Positions 46,237-56,607 of a stretch of 64,000 bases of DNA are shown piece by piece; position 1 is the first letter of the stretch, and every line of letters begins with the position of its first letter. The notes beneath the pieces were generated by a model. The model worked only from the letters and a program-made list of their open reading frames with translations. It ran no database searches and was not told where the DNA came from. Made by a program: the position numbers and the translations under genes. Source of the DNA: Fibrobacter sp. (lineage in GTDB: Bacteria; Fibrobacterota; Fibrobacteria; Fibrobacterales; Fibrobacteraceae); NCBI RefSeq assembly GCF_017545445.1, contig NZ_JAFWOM010000078.1, positions 1-64,000 of the forward strand, written 5' to 3'.

Positions 46237-48096
46237 TCACTTACCGCATTGATCGTAAGAGCCAAACTTATCAACAACAGTTTCCCCTTCATCGAACTGA
46301 AGTTGAACTGCGGTCACTTTTCCCAGAACATCTTCAATTTTTTCACTGGACCCCTTTTCAATATTCTTGAACGCGTTCCAGGAAACTTTGCCCCAAGTCA
46401 TATCATTCGAATAATCAACGTCAGCATACCAGTATTTATTTGCAGAAGCATCGGTGACGATAGCTATCCTAAGAGAATTATATGTACTATAATGTACGCA
46501 AAAACCACCCCAGGCGCTGATATCTGCCGGCTCCTGATTTGAGCTGACCGTGTTAAAGCCGATATACGCAAGGTTACCTAAGGTCGCATCATCCAAACCG
46601 TTCACGAAAACAATGGAGTCGCCAACGAGGATTATACCACCCGAAAACTTCACGTAAGCCTTGAACTTATGATACTTGTTCACCAAGGATGGAATGACAT
46701 TTCCGCTAGAGTCTGCAACCACATCGTTGGGGAAATTGAAATCATACGCCCCCGTTTCTTCGGGAGAATTAGTCCAAATTCCACCAGATGTCGCATTAGC
46801 AATGCCGAGATTCACACGGTCCCCATCAACAGCGCCATTCCACAAGAAACTTTTCCCGGACTTATAAGTAGATGACACCGTAGGAACGATTTCTTTGTAT
46901 TCGCCCACGTCCCGAACAGAAAGATTTTCCGGTAACAAGTAACTTATTCGTTTAATATAAAACCTCGTGCCAGAATTATTTTCCTTGACAAATTTCAAAC
47001 GGACGGTAGTTAAGTTATTTAAAACTCTATTTGCATTTGGCACATCCGCGAATTCGTAACATACAGTTTCCATGTTGCTAACTCCCTCCCCCCCATCAGA
47101 AGCGCCAACGGATGCATTATCATTTTTGGCGAAGGTCAACTTGAGAATGTTATCTACACCAGCATTCTCGGGAACAAGCTGCATTTCGATATCCATCTGG
47201 GATTCATACTCCAGACAAATCCCCTTCCATTTGGTGGTCACGTCCGCCGAATGAATCACTTCCGAGCCATTTTCAGTCGTTTTCCCAGCAACAAGAAACT
47301 GAATACCCACATCGGGATTTGATTTGGAATCATCAAAAACAACATTACCTTTAAGACCTCTGTCAGTATAAACAACATCATCTTCAGCAAGACTTCCGAA
47401 AAGAGTCAATTTACCAGAAGTACCCGCGTCACCTTCTTCAAAACCTGTATTTACGCGATCTCCATGAGTCTTGCTCCACCACATTTCCCAACGGACATAG
47501 GGAGCCAATCGCTGGATGTCGAATATACCCGACGCCCCCGGCTCGCCAACAAAGACAATCTGCACAGAACGAACCTTCTTAGCAAAGGATTCATCATCCT
47601 TATCAGATTTTTTCTTCTCAAAATTTTCCCAGGAAACACAATGAGTTCCATCCCCATCATCCTTCATAGCGAAGCTTGCATAGGGCAAATCTTTATCTAC
47701 AGACGAACTTGCATAATCACCGTCATCCAGACGAACTTCCACATCAAAGTCAGACTGGTAAGTAACGCACAAGCCACCGCTGTTTTCCGAAAGGTCAACA
47801 GGAGAGCCATCCGGATTAGAAACATCAAAAACTATACCGGCACGGCTTAAGCCATCTCCACCCGCTTTCGCAAGAGATACGCGACCCGCCAAAGTTTTCT
47901 TGCTAGCATCCAGTTCAATCCCAGACCCTTCCATGACATTCCACGCCTTAAGATTGGAATCATCATTCCAAAATGCGTTTTTCTCTTCGGTAGTACCGAA
48001 ATTTTGAGATGATGCGGTATCTTCCGAACACGCAGTCAGCGAAAGAACGCATAACAAACCCAAGCGAAATATATTTGTGTTTATATACGTATTCAT
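46237..48096 (-). CDS. Lipoprotein with three repeated domains
   Basis: This 619-residue protein has a lipoprotein signal (LLCVLSLTAC, Cys 23) and three related domains of about 180 residues, each with a core of the form GG-hC-hxY (GGLCVTYQSDFDVEVRL, GICLEYESQMDIEMQL, GGFCVHYSTYNSLRIAI) and a preceding NPD/N-GxxxPDVG-like GIV/GIQ strand. Such repeats are frequent in Fibrobacter surface lipoproteins and may bind ligands, but no function is known. A TIGR02147 regulator gene lies directly upstream, 1 nt away, and is probably co-transcribed. Confidence 0.65.
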   Translation of the reverse strand: MNTYINTNIFRLGLLCVLSLTACSEDTASSQNFGTTEEKNAFWNDDSNLKAWNVMEGSGIELDASKKTLAGRVSLAKAGGDGLSRAGIVFDVSNPDGSPVDLSENSGGLCVTYQSDFDVEVRLDDGDYASSSVDKDLPYASFAMKDDGDGTHCVSWENFEKKKSDKDDESFAKKVRSVQIVFVGEPGASGIFDIQRLAPYVRWEMWWSKTHGDRVNTGFEEGDAGTSGKLTLFGSLAEDDVVYTDRGLKGNVVFDDSKSNPDVGIQFLVAGKTTENGSEVIHSADVTTKWKGICLEYESQMDIEMQLVPENAGVDNILKLTFAKNDNASVGASDGGEGVSNMETVCYEFADVPNANRVLNNLTTVRLKFVKENNSGTRFYIKRISYLLPENLSVRDVGEYKEIVPTVSSTYKSGKSFLWNGAVDGDRVNLGIANATSGGIWTNSPEETGAYDFNFPNDVVADSSGNVIPSLVNKYHKFKAYVKFSGGIILVGDSIVFVNGLDDATLGNLAYIGFNTVSSNQEPADISAWGGFCVHYSTYNSLRIAIVTDASANKYWYADVDYSNDMTWGKVSWNAFKNIEKGSSEKIEDVLGKVTAVQLQFDEGETVVDKFGSYDQCGK

Positions 48097-48097
48097 A

Positions 48098-48931
48098 TCA
48101 TTCCTCTCCTTTTTGTTTTGTATTTTTAGACAATGGGAACATCTGCAAATTCAAACGATAAACTTGAGACGGTTCCTTACTCATATTGGCAATAGCCACA
48201 ATTTTTCTACGGCAAGAATCCAGTTCTCGCACAATTTGTTCATAGGCTTCGCGATCAATTCCCATGGTCACACCAGAAATATCGCGCTCCTGAGGTTCAA
48301 ACGCGTCTATAGACTTCTGTGCAAAACCGGCCATTTCGCGATGCATAGAACGCAGCACCAAAGGCATCACATCGGAATTGCCTATCAAGGCCTTTTCCGT
48401 CTGCACATAAACATTCTTGGACTTGCGTTGCAAAATACCAACGCTCACCATAAAGTCAAGCGACTTGCGAACATCATCTGCAGTGACGGGCTGCCAGCAC
48501 ATTTCGGCAACAGCCTCGGGAGTGGCCCCCGGCATCATGGCGACAAGTTCGCGTAAAACAGGATTTTTCCAAGATTCAAAATAGGTAAAGGCATCACCAT
48601 CCACGACACGAATCTTATTCGCATCGGCAATGTCCTTCATGCTGGCGAAAGCATTCTTTTTCGCCTCGTCATCTTTTGCCTGATTGTACCGCACCAAATG
48701 GCGGAAATAGGCACTTTCGAAGCCGCCCAAATTCATGGCGGACGCGACTCTTTCTATTCCCAATTCGCTGAGGCTACTTTTCCCTTCGCACACAAGCTTT
48801 AAGTACGTTGGCGACGTGAAGCCCGCAAGCCGAGCAAACTCACGCCATGTGAACGAACACGTCCTCTTACGTTCATCGTAAAAGTCCTGCATGCAGCGAC
48901 GATAATCTCTATATTCAGTTAACGGTTTCAT
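48098..48931 (-). CDS. TIGR02147-family protein (Fibrobacter regulator family)
   Basis: The 277-residue protein from ATG 48931 belongs to the TIGR02147 family described from Fibrobacter succinogenes: YRDYRRCMQDFYDERKR at the start, TWREFARLAGFTSPTYLKLVCEGKSSLS (helix-turn-helix-like) and SMHREMAGFAQKSIDAFEPQERDISGVTMGI at the end. The Met at 49009 is rejected because the family starts at LTEYRDY. These genes are often adjacent to a lipoprotein gene, and here too the lipoprotein follows at once. Confidence 0.85.
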   Translation of the reverse strand: MKPLTEYRDYRRCMQDFYDERKRTCSFTWREFARLAGFTSPTYLKLVCEGKSSLSELGIERVASAMNLGGFESAYFRHLVRYNQAKDDEAKKNAFASMKDIADANKIRVVDGDAFTYFESWKNPVLRELVAMMPGATPEAVAEMCWQPVTADDVRKSLDFMVSVGILQRKSKNVYVQTEKALIGNSDVMPLVLRSMHREMAGFAQKSIDAFEPQERDISGVTMGIDREAYEQIVRELDSCRRKIVAIANMSKEPSQVYRLNLQMFPLSKNTKQKGEE

Positions 48932-49151
48932 AACACAACCAAATCGAAGAGTTTGAACATCATTCCATTCACTCAATTTTAATATACTATTTTTTGTATC
49001 ATAAGTCAAGAAATTTATGATACAAAATTTATTTTTTTCACATTACACGATTTTTCTCATTGGATTGCACAACACCGCCCTTCCTTCTTCGCTGCCCCAG
49101 CTATCCCGATTTTATTTCGAAACGGGGCTGTTTATTACTAAATTAAACCGC

Positions 49152-50057
49152 ATGAAACTGGTCCGCTTGATCTTGCCGCTATTGCTTTTGCCGCTCGTTC
49201 TGTGCAGTTGCGTAAATCGCCAAAACCTCATTATCAATATCGAAGCACCCAATGATGTCCATGCCGCAGTCTATGCGGATTCGCGCTACCTCGGCATGAC
49301 TCCGTACAAGCTAAACCAGCAAACAGTTCACCTCGATGATACTTCAAAAATCACCGTTCGATTTTTAGGCGACACGATTTACAGCGATTACATAAAACAA
49401 CAAGTTCCCCAAAACTTCTTTTCGGATAACGAAAAAATCGCTTTGGGCGCAGGCCTTGTCGCCATGGGAGCCGGATTTGTATTCATACCATTCCCCTTCG
49501 CGCTATTCACGCCCACCCTCGCCATCCTTGCACCACTCATGACACCCGCTAACACAGATTCTTTAGACCGTTACGTCGATAGCCTCCAAACAAAACGCAT
49601 TCACGAGATTCAAGAAACTTGGTTCACAACAAATAAATCATACAAAGACGAGATTCCTTCAAGCACAACAACTATGGACAGCGCCATCGCTTTTTATTCA
49701 AACGGCCTTTGCTACGACGAAAAAGACGACATGGTTTGGCTATACGAAAACGACTCTAAAGAAATATTCCCCATCCCTGCAACACGCATGAACTACTGTA
49801 GAGAATTCAGGCCCATTTCCAAAGGAAAAGCCGTTCTTTGGGGAATTTTCCCCTCCGCAATCATTGGAGCTGGGCTTGTGCTTTACAACCCTATAGCGTC
49901 ATTCGCTTTAACGCCCACCATTTTAGGTTTGAATCTAGGGATTTCTTTGAGCGCTCATACAGACAAACCCTCTCTAGAAGAATGCAAGCCATTCACGCCA
50001 AAAGAAAAGCACAAATGGCTTATGCAATATTCTTGCAAGGCAACGCCGCAGAACTAA
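49152..50057 (+). CDS. Small-molecule-unknown lipoprotein with two membrane segments
   Basis: The 301-residue product from ATG 49152 has a lipoprotein signal (MKLVRLILPLLLLPLVLCSC) and a short PEGA-like strand motif (YADSRYLGMTPYKLN). Two further hydrophobic segments lie at about 98-130 and 235-262. Earlier possible starts add a region without a ribosome site. No function can be assigned. It overlaps the end of the convergent gene by 4 nt. Confidence 0.6.
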   Translation: MKLVRLILPLLLLPLVLCSCVNRQNLIINIEAPNDVHAAVYADSRYLGMTPYKLNQQTVHLDDTSKITVRFLGDTIYSDYIKQQVPQNFFSDNEKIALGAGLVAMGAGFVFIPFPFALFTPTLAILAPLMTPANTDSLDRYVDSLQTKRIHEIQETWFTTNKSYKDEIPSSTTTMDSAIAFYSNGLCYDEKDDMVWLYENDSKEIFPIPATRMNYCREFRPISKGKAVLWGIFPSAIIGAGLVLYNPIASFALTPTILGLNLGISLSAHTDKPSLEECKPFTPKEKHKWLMQYSCKATPQN

Positions 50058-50962
50058 AAGAGCCACGACGCAGACGCAGAACCGTAATACGCCCCATCCG
50101 CCAGCTGTTTTCCGTTGACAATCGAAACGCCCACTCTAAACTGGGCCACTTTATTAAGCGTATATGTCACGCCGAAATAATTTGTAATAAACCATGGGAA
50201 CGCAAACGAAATATCGTAATCAGCCATCGGTTCAACGCCTTGAAAAGCCTTCCCTTCCAAATCATCACGCCACAACCACGGTTTCGTTAGCGACGGAACA
50301 TAGACCAACGCTACCGGGCCTAAGAACAAACTTGCATAAGCTCCGATTCCGCCTCGGAAGTGCAAATAACTGTCGCTATTTTCTCCAGTTGTATATTCCG
50401 GTTCCGGAGACACGCACATAATGCACCCTCCGCTCACAAAAACACCTTCGTATTTATACGTCGCTTTACCGTAATCTAGCCCCCAAAAAGTGCTAACCCC
50501 AATTTCGCCATAACGAAAATTAGCCCCGAACGACGCTTTCGCATAAGGCAGCGGATCCAAGCCAAATCCGTAAGCCGTATATACTGTTTCGAATTTATTC
50601 ATCCACTCCAAGTCAATGGAAATCGGAAAACTTTTCAGGATATAGTCAATATCTGCCTTACGCTCATCAAGTTTCAAGTCATAATCATCTGTAGCTTCGC
50701 ATTCTCCATCCAAATCGCAAACATAAACTTCTTTGTTCCATACGTTTACAAGATCGACGGACTTATCCTTCATCGGATGCACAGAAACACTCAAGCGGCG
50801 AATCGTCGAACCGGAATCCATCGCAAATTCAGCACCTCGCATTGCGGGAGCAACTCGTGCGTCAAAGTCACCCTCAAGAACGCTCATTTTATAGGTATGA
50901 CAACCGTCAAGAGCAAGCAACGCGGCTATCAAAAAAGCCAAATGGAGGTATTTGCGAATCAT
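50054..50962 (-). CDS. Hypothetical envelope lipoprotein
   Basis: This 302-residue protein has a lipoprotein signal (HLAFLIAALLALDGC) and alternating aromatic/polar segments (YGEIGVSTFWGLDYGKATYKYEG, YVPSLTKPWLW, GSASASWLF at the end) that suggest a small outer-membrane beta barrel or lipocalin-like fold. No family recognised. It ends convergently with the lipoprotein gene on the other strand. Confidence 0.55.
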   Translation of the reverse strand: MIRKYLHLAFLIAALLALDGCHTYKMSVLEGDFDARVAPAMRGAEFAMDSGSTIRRLSVSVHPMKDKSVDLVNVWNKEVYVCDLDGECEATDDYDLKLDERKADIDYILKSFPISIDLEWMNKFETVYTAYGFGLDPLPYAKASFGANFRYGEIGVSTFWGLDYGKATYKYEGVFVSGGCIMCVSPEPEYTTGENSDSYLHFRGGIGAYASLFLGPVALVYVPSLTKPWLWRDDLEGKAFQGVEPMADYDISFAFPWFITNYFGVTYTLNKVAQFRVGVSIVNGKQLADGAYYGSASASWLF

Positions 50963-51043
50963 ACCGACAATATAGATAAATTACTGCCTAGCCACACCCC
51001 GCATATATGCCTATATTTAAATCACTCAAAGAAGGATATTACA

Positions 51044-52039
51044 ATGCTTAATTTAATAAGGGCTGTTAGCCGCTTTTTATCGACATACACATCGCTTTTC
51101 GTCATCGCATGTGCAGTCATCGCATTTTTCATCCCCACGCTTTTTGGCTGGGTTCACGGCAACACAAGCTCGATTATTCTCGGCATCATCATGCTCAGCA
51201 TGGGCCTTACCATTACCATGGACGATGTCCGCAACTTGATGAAACGTCCTGGCGACATTTTTCTCGGCGCCGTCGCGCAATACACCATCATGCCACTCGT
51301 CGCATTCACGCTCACGAAGCTCTTTGGACTTGACCCGTATTTGGCCATCGGCATCATTCTCGTCGGTTGCTGCCCGGGCGGCGTTTCAAGCAACGTCATG
51401 AGCTTCTTGGCAAAAGGTGATGTGACCTACTCCGTGAGCATGACCATGGCAAGCACACTTCTCGCTCCGCTCATGACCCCGCTTTTGGTCCTTTGGCTTG
51501 CTGACACGAGCATCGAAGTGAACGCCGTCGGCATGTTCCTCAACATCCTTTACGTGACCGTTTTCCCGATTGCAATCGGCTTCACCTGCAACTACTTCTT
51601 CGGCAAGCGCGCAGGCTTCAAGGAATTCCAGGCAAACATGCCCGCCGTGAGCGTTATCGGCCTTGCGTTAATCGTCGGTGGCGTTATCGTGACCGTTCGC
51701 CCGCAGCTTTTCGCGAACGGCTTTGGCCTTATCGCACTCATCCTCGCTGTGGTGTTTTTGCATAACGGCCTCGGCTACGTACTCGGCTACAATGTCGGTC
51801 GTTTGTTCAAATTCAACACAGCCAAGAAGCGCACCATTTCCATTGAAGTCGGCGTGCAGAATGCAGGCATGGCAACAGTCCTCGCCGGCGCATTCTTCGC
51901 CAACCCGGAGAATCTCGCCCTCCACCCGGAAGCGGCCCTCTGCGTTGTGCCATGCGCCATCAGCTGCGCCTACCATTCCATCAGCGGAACAATCCTCGCC
52001 GGAATTTTCGCACACATGGACAAGAAGAAAGCAGAATAA
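51044..52039 (+). CDS. BASS-family sodium-dependent transporter
   Basis: This 331-residue protein has nine to ten helices and the bile-acid:sodium symporter family motifs MGLTITMDDVRNLMKRP, VGCCPGGVSSNVMSFLAKGDVTYSVSMT and EVGVQNAGMATVLA. ATG 51044 follows GAAGGATATTACA and agrees with family length. Bacterial members transport pyruvate, pantoate or bile acids; the substrate here is unknown. A strong terminator follows. Confidence 0.85.
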   Translation: MLNLIRAVSRFLSTYTSLFVIACAVIAFFIPTLFGWVHGNTSSIILGIIMLSMGLTITMDDVRNLMKRPGDIFLGAVAQYTIMPLVAFTLTKLFGLDPYLAIGIILVGCCPGGVSSNVMSFLAKGDVTYSVSMTMASTLLAPLMTPLLVLWLADTSIEVNAVGMFLNILYVTVFPIAIGFTCNYFFGKRAGFKEFQANMPAVSVIGLALIVGGVIVTVRPQLFANGFGLIALILAVVFLHNGLGYVLGYNVGRLFKFNTAKKRTISIEVGVQNAGMATVLAGAFFANPENLALHPEAALCVVPCAISCAYHSISGTILAGIFAHMDKKKAE

Positions 52040-52050
52040 AAAAAGCACTT

Positions 52051-52080
52051 AAAAAGGCCCCCATACAGGGAGGCCTTTTT
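52051..52080. terminator. Bidirectional terminator
   Basis: AAAAAGGCC-CCC (52051-52062) pairs with GGG-A-GGCCTTTTT (52068-52080); it serves the BASS gene and the convergent deaminase gene. Confidence 0.8.
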
Positions 52081-52108
52081 GCATTATCATTTTACAAACA
52101 AGCTATTT

Positions 52109-53644
52109 TTAGTAAGACGCTAATTTCGCGTATTTCGCTTCAAATTCAGACAATTTAGCTTCATACATTTTCTTAACCATCGCCTTTCCGTTATCATCGA
52201 GGAAACTGTAAGCAATGCTATTGCTTACAAGTTTCTTTATATCATCATAAGTCAGATCATATCTGTATGCAGCAAGAGCATATTCTTCCGTAATAGAAGT
52301 ACGAAGAATTCCCGGGTCATCCGTAGAAATTACCATCGGCACACCACTGTCCTTATAAATAGAGAACGGATGAGAATCGCCTTTCACGCCGAGAATAAAC
52401 TCGTTACTGGTAAGATTAATCTCTATCGCAATATTGTTCTGTTTCATGTATTCAAGAAGTTCAGCGCTGTTATGTTCGAAAACAATATCGACGCCATGAC
52501 CAATTCTTTTTGCTTGAGCAATTTTTACAGCATCGGTAATGTGATAAGTAAGCTGTTCTGGCGGAACAAGACCCATTGTCATTTCGCCCGCATGGAGTGC
52601 GAGATTGGGATAGCCTAACGCTGTTTTGTTCTTAAATTCTTCTCTCAATATTGCAAGCATAATCATATGTGCTTTGTAATACAGCATGGAATTTTCGGAG
52701 TTTTCAGCAGCAACAAGGTTACAACCGACAATCAAATCCGGCGCAAGCGCCATTGCCTTATGGACAATATACAACTGCGCCAATACATCAACTGGTTTGC
52801 CTCCGCGAGATGCATAGCCCTGCAATCTCATCACAACATCAGAATCAGATACCGATGTGGTATCAAATTTGCCAGCAATGGCATCCTGCTTATTATCGTC
52901 AGGTTTATCAACGCTAAGTATATTTTGGTTATCAAGAACATACTGCTTAACAGCATTGTAAATAAGCGATGTATCAAATTTATATTGTTTTTCATAGACT
53001 TTGAGAATTTTACGAACAAGATTGCAGATTACATTTTTACAATTTTCTGGGTTTTTATAAAAATTCATGCATGCAGCTTTAAATTCTTCGTTATACCCAT
53101 CATAATCGACTTGTTCCAAAAAAGCATTTTTAGGAATGGAAGGGGCAATACCGATGGTTTCGATATACTGTAGATTTTCTTCCTTGGCCCGAACTTTCAA
53201 CCGATGAACAATTGTAGGTAAATACTTATTACCTGCGGCGGCAATAAAATTCCCAAAAAGCGAAAAGAAATATTCATCAGGGCCAAGAGGATATTTGTAA
53301 GGTTGGTAATCCCTTACGCTCCACTTATCTATCAGGGATATTCGCGTAAAATGGAAATCGTATTTTTTATATCCATTTTCATCCGGTTCGAAAGTTTTTG
53401 CGGTCAGCTGAATGTATTTGTCTGCATCAGGGTACTTCTTGGGATCAGGTGCACCTACGCTCAACCTTCCCGTATCAAGATTAACGTAAAGTTCTTGATT
53501 ATAAGCAATCGCAAAAAGCGTTTCTGCGTAAACAGCGCCAGTAAGATGATGATGCAGTTCACCGCCCTTAGGCATATCTGCAACAAACTGTCGTAATTTT
53601 GCTTTATTATGTTTGATAGATTCAAAATATTCATTTATAGTCAT
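52109..53644 (-). CDS. Adenosine deaminase family protein
   Basis: This 511-residue protein is longer than the common 330-residue enzyme and resembles the ADGF-like group. Catalytic motifs are present: GGELHHHLTGA near residue 27, ALHAGE, KRIGHGVDI and the metal ligand STDDPG. There is no signal peptide, so it acts in the cytoplasm, converting adenosine (or deoxyadenosine) to inosine. It is monocistronic. Confidence 0.85.
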   Translation of the reverse strand: MTINEYFESIKHNKAKLRQFVADMPKGGELHHHLTGAVYAETLFAIAYNQELYVNLDTGRLSVGAPDPKKYPDADKYIQLTAKTFEPDENGYKKYDFHFTRISLIDKWSVRDYQPYKYPLGPDEYFFSLFGNFIAAAGNKYLPTIVHRLKVRAKEENLQYIETIGIAPSIPKNAFLEQVDYDGYNEEFKAACMNFYKNPENCKNVICNLVRKILKVYEKQYKFDTSLIYNAVKQYVLDNQNILSVDKPDDNKQDAIAGKFDTTSVSDSDVVMRLQGYASRGGKPVDVLAQLYIVHKAMALAPDLIVGCNLVAAENSENSMLYYKAHMIMLAILREEFKNKTALGYPNLALHAGEMTMGLVPPEQLTYHITDAVKIAQAKRIGHGVDIVFEHNSAELLEYMKQNNIAIEINLTSNEFILGVKGDSHPFSIYKDSGVPMVISTDDPGILRTSITEEYALAAYRYDLTYDDIKKLVSNSIAYSFLDDNGKAMVKKMYEAKLSEFEAKYAKLASY

Positions 53645-53908
53645 TATTATTTTCTCCTTGGTTATTCAATAACCTGATGTATATTTAATAACATTTTTCT
53701 ACTTTTTTACTTTGTAATATTCTTTTTACAACACAAACTATATGGAAAAGAGCGGCCCTTTCGAGCCGCCCTTTGTTATGACCAGGAAAACGAACGAGTA
53801 TAAAACCATCAAGAAATCAAGAGATTGCCGCGCTTCGCTCGCAATGACAAGGTTTGCACATTTCGACAAACACCTTGCCACGCACTTCAACGCGAATTCC
53901 ACAAAGCT

Positions 53909-55573
53909 CTAAGAGATTAGCAGTATCGCAAGCACCTGACCGCTCAAGATTCTCAGCAACATCGTAAGCGGATAAACAGATGCGTAACCAACGTTCGTCG
54001 CTTCAGAATTGCTGAGACCGTTTGCGAACGCGAGCGCCGGAGGGTCTGTCGTTGCACCCGCAAGCACACCGCAAAGCGAGAGGTAATTGACCTTGAACAC
54101 AGCCTTGCCAACAATCGCCACAATCATCAGTGGGAAGAACGTGATAATTGCCGAGAGAGCCATGTAGTAAAATCCGTCGCCATTCAAGAGCACATCGAAG
54201 AACTTGATACCGGCATTGAGGCCCACACAGCTTAAGAAAATCGTGATGCCAAGTTCACGTAGCATGAGGTTTGCGCTGTTCGCCATAAAGAAGTTGAGCG
54301 GACCCATTTTGCGTTTGCGGCTGAGGATAATCGCGACAATGAGCGGACCGCCAGCAAGACCGAGCTTGAGCGGAGTCGGCATTCCAGGAATCGCAAGCGG
54401 GATGCTTCCGACAATCACGCCAAGGAAAATGCCAAGGAATGCAGGGAGAATTTCCGGATGGTCAAGCGCAGTGAGCGAGTCACCAAGTTCCTTTGCGGCA
54501 GCGGCAATGCTTTCCGGCGTACCGACAACGAGCAATTTATCTGCAAATTTCACGCGAATATCGAGGCGCCCGGTGAACTTGAATCCGCCACGCGTCACAC
54601 GGCTCACGGTCACGCCAAAGCGGTCGTTGAGCGCAAGCTGCTGAATGCTCTTGCCAAGAATTTTCTTGTTCGTCACGAGAATCGTCTTGACCGCCAAATT
54701 CGACTTTTGGAGCGTAATTGGGGTCGCCTGCTTTTCGCCAATAATCTTCTGCAAGCTTTCAATCGCATCCGGCATCCCGACGACATGTACCAAGTCATGG
54801 AGTTCAAGCGTCATATCGCCCTTCGGCATGTTAATCACCTGGTCGCGGGCATGGCGCGTCACCACGGCACCCGAAGAGATGAGGCCCGGAATGTCCTTGA
54901 TCTTGCAGCCCACAAGATTTACGTTATCCACACGGAGCGTGCAAGAGACGATTTCCTTGGACTGTTCTGCAATTTCTTTCTGGTATTCCGCAGCAGCGAC
55001 TTCCGGTTTTTGCCTAAAGAATACGCGCACAAGGATCATCACGAGGATAATGCCTATCACGCCAAACGGGTAAGCCACCGCATAGCCAACGCCCGTCAAG
55101 GAAGCGTCCACGCCAGCCGCCGTAAGCGCCGAATTCGCAGCACCGAGCGACGGAGTGTTCGTCACGGCACCGCAAAGCATGCCAATCAGCACCGGCACGT
55201 TATCGTGCATGCTCGTCGTGAAGTAAATAAGAACGGTAGCAAGTACACCCAAGAGGACGATGCTCACCGCAAGAATATTGAGCACTAGACCGTGCCGCTT
55301 TATGGAGTCGATAAAGCCCGGGCCTACTTGCATACCGATAGTATAAACAAATAAAATAAGACCGAACTCCTGCATAAAATGGAGAACGCTGGGCTCGATC
55401 CGCATTCCGATATGACCCAGAAGGATCCCTACGAAAAGAGCGCCAGCTCCCCCAAGGCTAATACCTTTCACCTTGACTTTGCCGAGCATAATGCCCACGG
55501 CTGCCGTAAGCGAAAGCGCCAAAACCTGTTGCCCTACGGAGGGCTTTGCAAATAAATCAATTAACCAATCCAT
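53909..55573 (-). CDS. AspT/YidE-type transporter with two RCK_C domains
   Basis: The 554-residue protein has two membrane blocks (about 15-175 and 370-554) and, between them, two RCK_C/TrkA_C modules (about 195-355; PGLISSGAVVTRHARDQVIN, KKILGKSIQQLALNDRFGVTVSRV). This is the layout of the aspartate-alanine antiporter/YidE family. Likely an antiporter of amino acids or dicarboxylates. It ends with the FISUMP gene 9 nt upstream of its start. Confidence 0.85.
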   Translation of the reverse strand: MDWLIDLFAKPSVGQQVLALSLTAAVGIMLGKVKVKGISLGGAGALFVGILLGHIGMRIEPSVLHFMQEFGLILFVYTIGMQVGPGFIDSIKRHGLVLNILAVSIVLLGVLATVLIYFTTSMHDNVPVLIGMLCGAVTNTPSLGAANSALTAAGVDASLTGVGYAVAYPFGVIGIILVMILVRVFFRQKPEVAAAEYQKEIAEQSKEIVSCTLRVDNVNLVGCKIKDIPGLISSGAVVTRHARDQVINMPKGDMTLELHDLVHVVGMPDAIESLQKIIGEKQATPITLQKSNLAVKTILVTNKKILGKSIQQLALNDRFGVTVSRVTRGGFKFTGRLDIRVKFADKLLVVGTPESIAAAAKELGDSLTALDHPEILPAFLGIFLGVIVGSIPLAIPGMPTPLKLGLAGGPLIVAIILSRKRKMGPLNFFMANSANLMLRELGITIFLSCVGLNAGIKFFDVLLNGDGFYYMALSAIITFFPLMIVAIVGKAVFKVNYLSLCGVLAGATTDPPALAFANGLSNSEATNVGYASVYPLTMLLRILSGQVLAILLIS

Positions 55574-55582
55574 CTTGTAATA

Positions 55583-56149
55583 TTAATTTTTTACGCAGCG
55601 AACAGACGCGGCGATGTTCTTGTTAAAATGCTCATAAGTAATCGTCGAATCCGTCACACGAACAAGGAAAGCTCTAGAATCATCATAGCTATCGCGAGTC
55701 CAAAAACTCGCACTTGCATTTTTGTCCGCAAATTTTCCATCGAAATAGCGGAACCCGGCGAACAATAAACCAAACGGACGATCTTTTTTCAGATCTGCAG
55801 GAACCGCGCTGCCAAAAGCATTCTTGAAATCCTGCTGCGAGGGAAGCTCCCAGCCTTTTGGGCAAAGTCCGTTTGTCGCGGCACCCCAAGTATAGAGGCG
55901 GCCCAGAGTATCGCAGTTTGCATGGTCATTGCCGTAGCAAACACTGGAATCGGGGATGTATGCAGACAAATTCTCAGCCATCCAGATTTGGCCTTTGATA
56001 TTTATCGTTGAGTACGTTTTTTCAGAACAGAAAAGCTTATGGGTGGATTCGTCGTAAGTGCATGTATTCGATGCATCGCAAGCAGTAAATGCAGACATTG
56101 TTGCAGCAGCTGTAACAGCCATGCAGAGTATTTTAAAAACCTTTTTCAT
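55583..56149 (-). CDS. FISUMP domain protein
   Basis: The 188-residue secreted protein from ATG 56149 has a signal peptide (about 1-25, ending TACDA, possibly a lipoprotein) and the Fibrobacter succinogenes major paralogous domain: IWMAENLSAYIPDSSVCYGND, GRLYTWGAATNGLCPKGWELPSQQDF, then FLVRVTDS and SVRCVKN at the end. The fold is related to the sulfatase-modifying FGE domain. The role is not known. Confidence 0.85.
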   Translation of the reverse strand: MKKVFKILCMAVTAAATMSAFTACDASNTCTYDESTHKLFCSEKTYSTINIKGQIWMAENLSAYIPDSSVCYGNDHANCDTLGRLYTWGAATNGLCPKGWELPSQQDFKNAFGSAVPADLKKDRPFGLLFAGFRYFDGKFADKNASASFWTRDSYDDSRAFLVRVTDSTITYEHFNKNIAASVRCVKN

Positions 56150-56170
56150 AAAACATCCTCTTTTTTGCAC

Positions 56171-56607
56171 GCAAATTTAGCATAGAAAATTGATAATGAC
56201 CAATAGATTATTTATATTAGATTAATAACAAAAATTGATAGATTATGCACGCACAGCACACGCTCCCCTTGCAGTCCCCACTATTAATATAATTCCGTCC
56301 GCCGAAATCGGCAAATTTCATACGCTTTACCTTTAGCAATTTGCCCAAAGCAAAGCGGAACCACGCCACAAACATAAAAAATCCAAGCCATCGCCCACCT
56401 TCTACAAAAAGTGTATTTTATTTTCGTTAGCTTTCATCCTGCCAAATTGGCATCCGTTCCGGTCAGGTTGTCCCACTATCTGCTTGACGCCAACCTCCCC
56501 TTGAAACGCTAGACAAGAAAAGCGTTGTTTCGCTGTTTAAAGCACAGCTTTCATGCAAAAAAAATCGGTCCCGGAAGGAACCGATTTTTATTTCAGAATT
56601 CTTTGCG
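56171..56607. other. Intergenic region without recognised genes
   Basis: It contains only weak short frames, a TGCCA-AAT-TGGCA-like palindrome near 56440 and the terminator at 56562-56590. Base composition is mixed, and no known element was identified. Confidence 0.4.
56562..56590. terminator. Terminator of the GLUG protein gene
   Basis: AAATCGGT (56562-56569) with ACCGATTT (56580-56587), A-run on the left and T-run on the right. Confidence 0.8.
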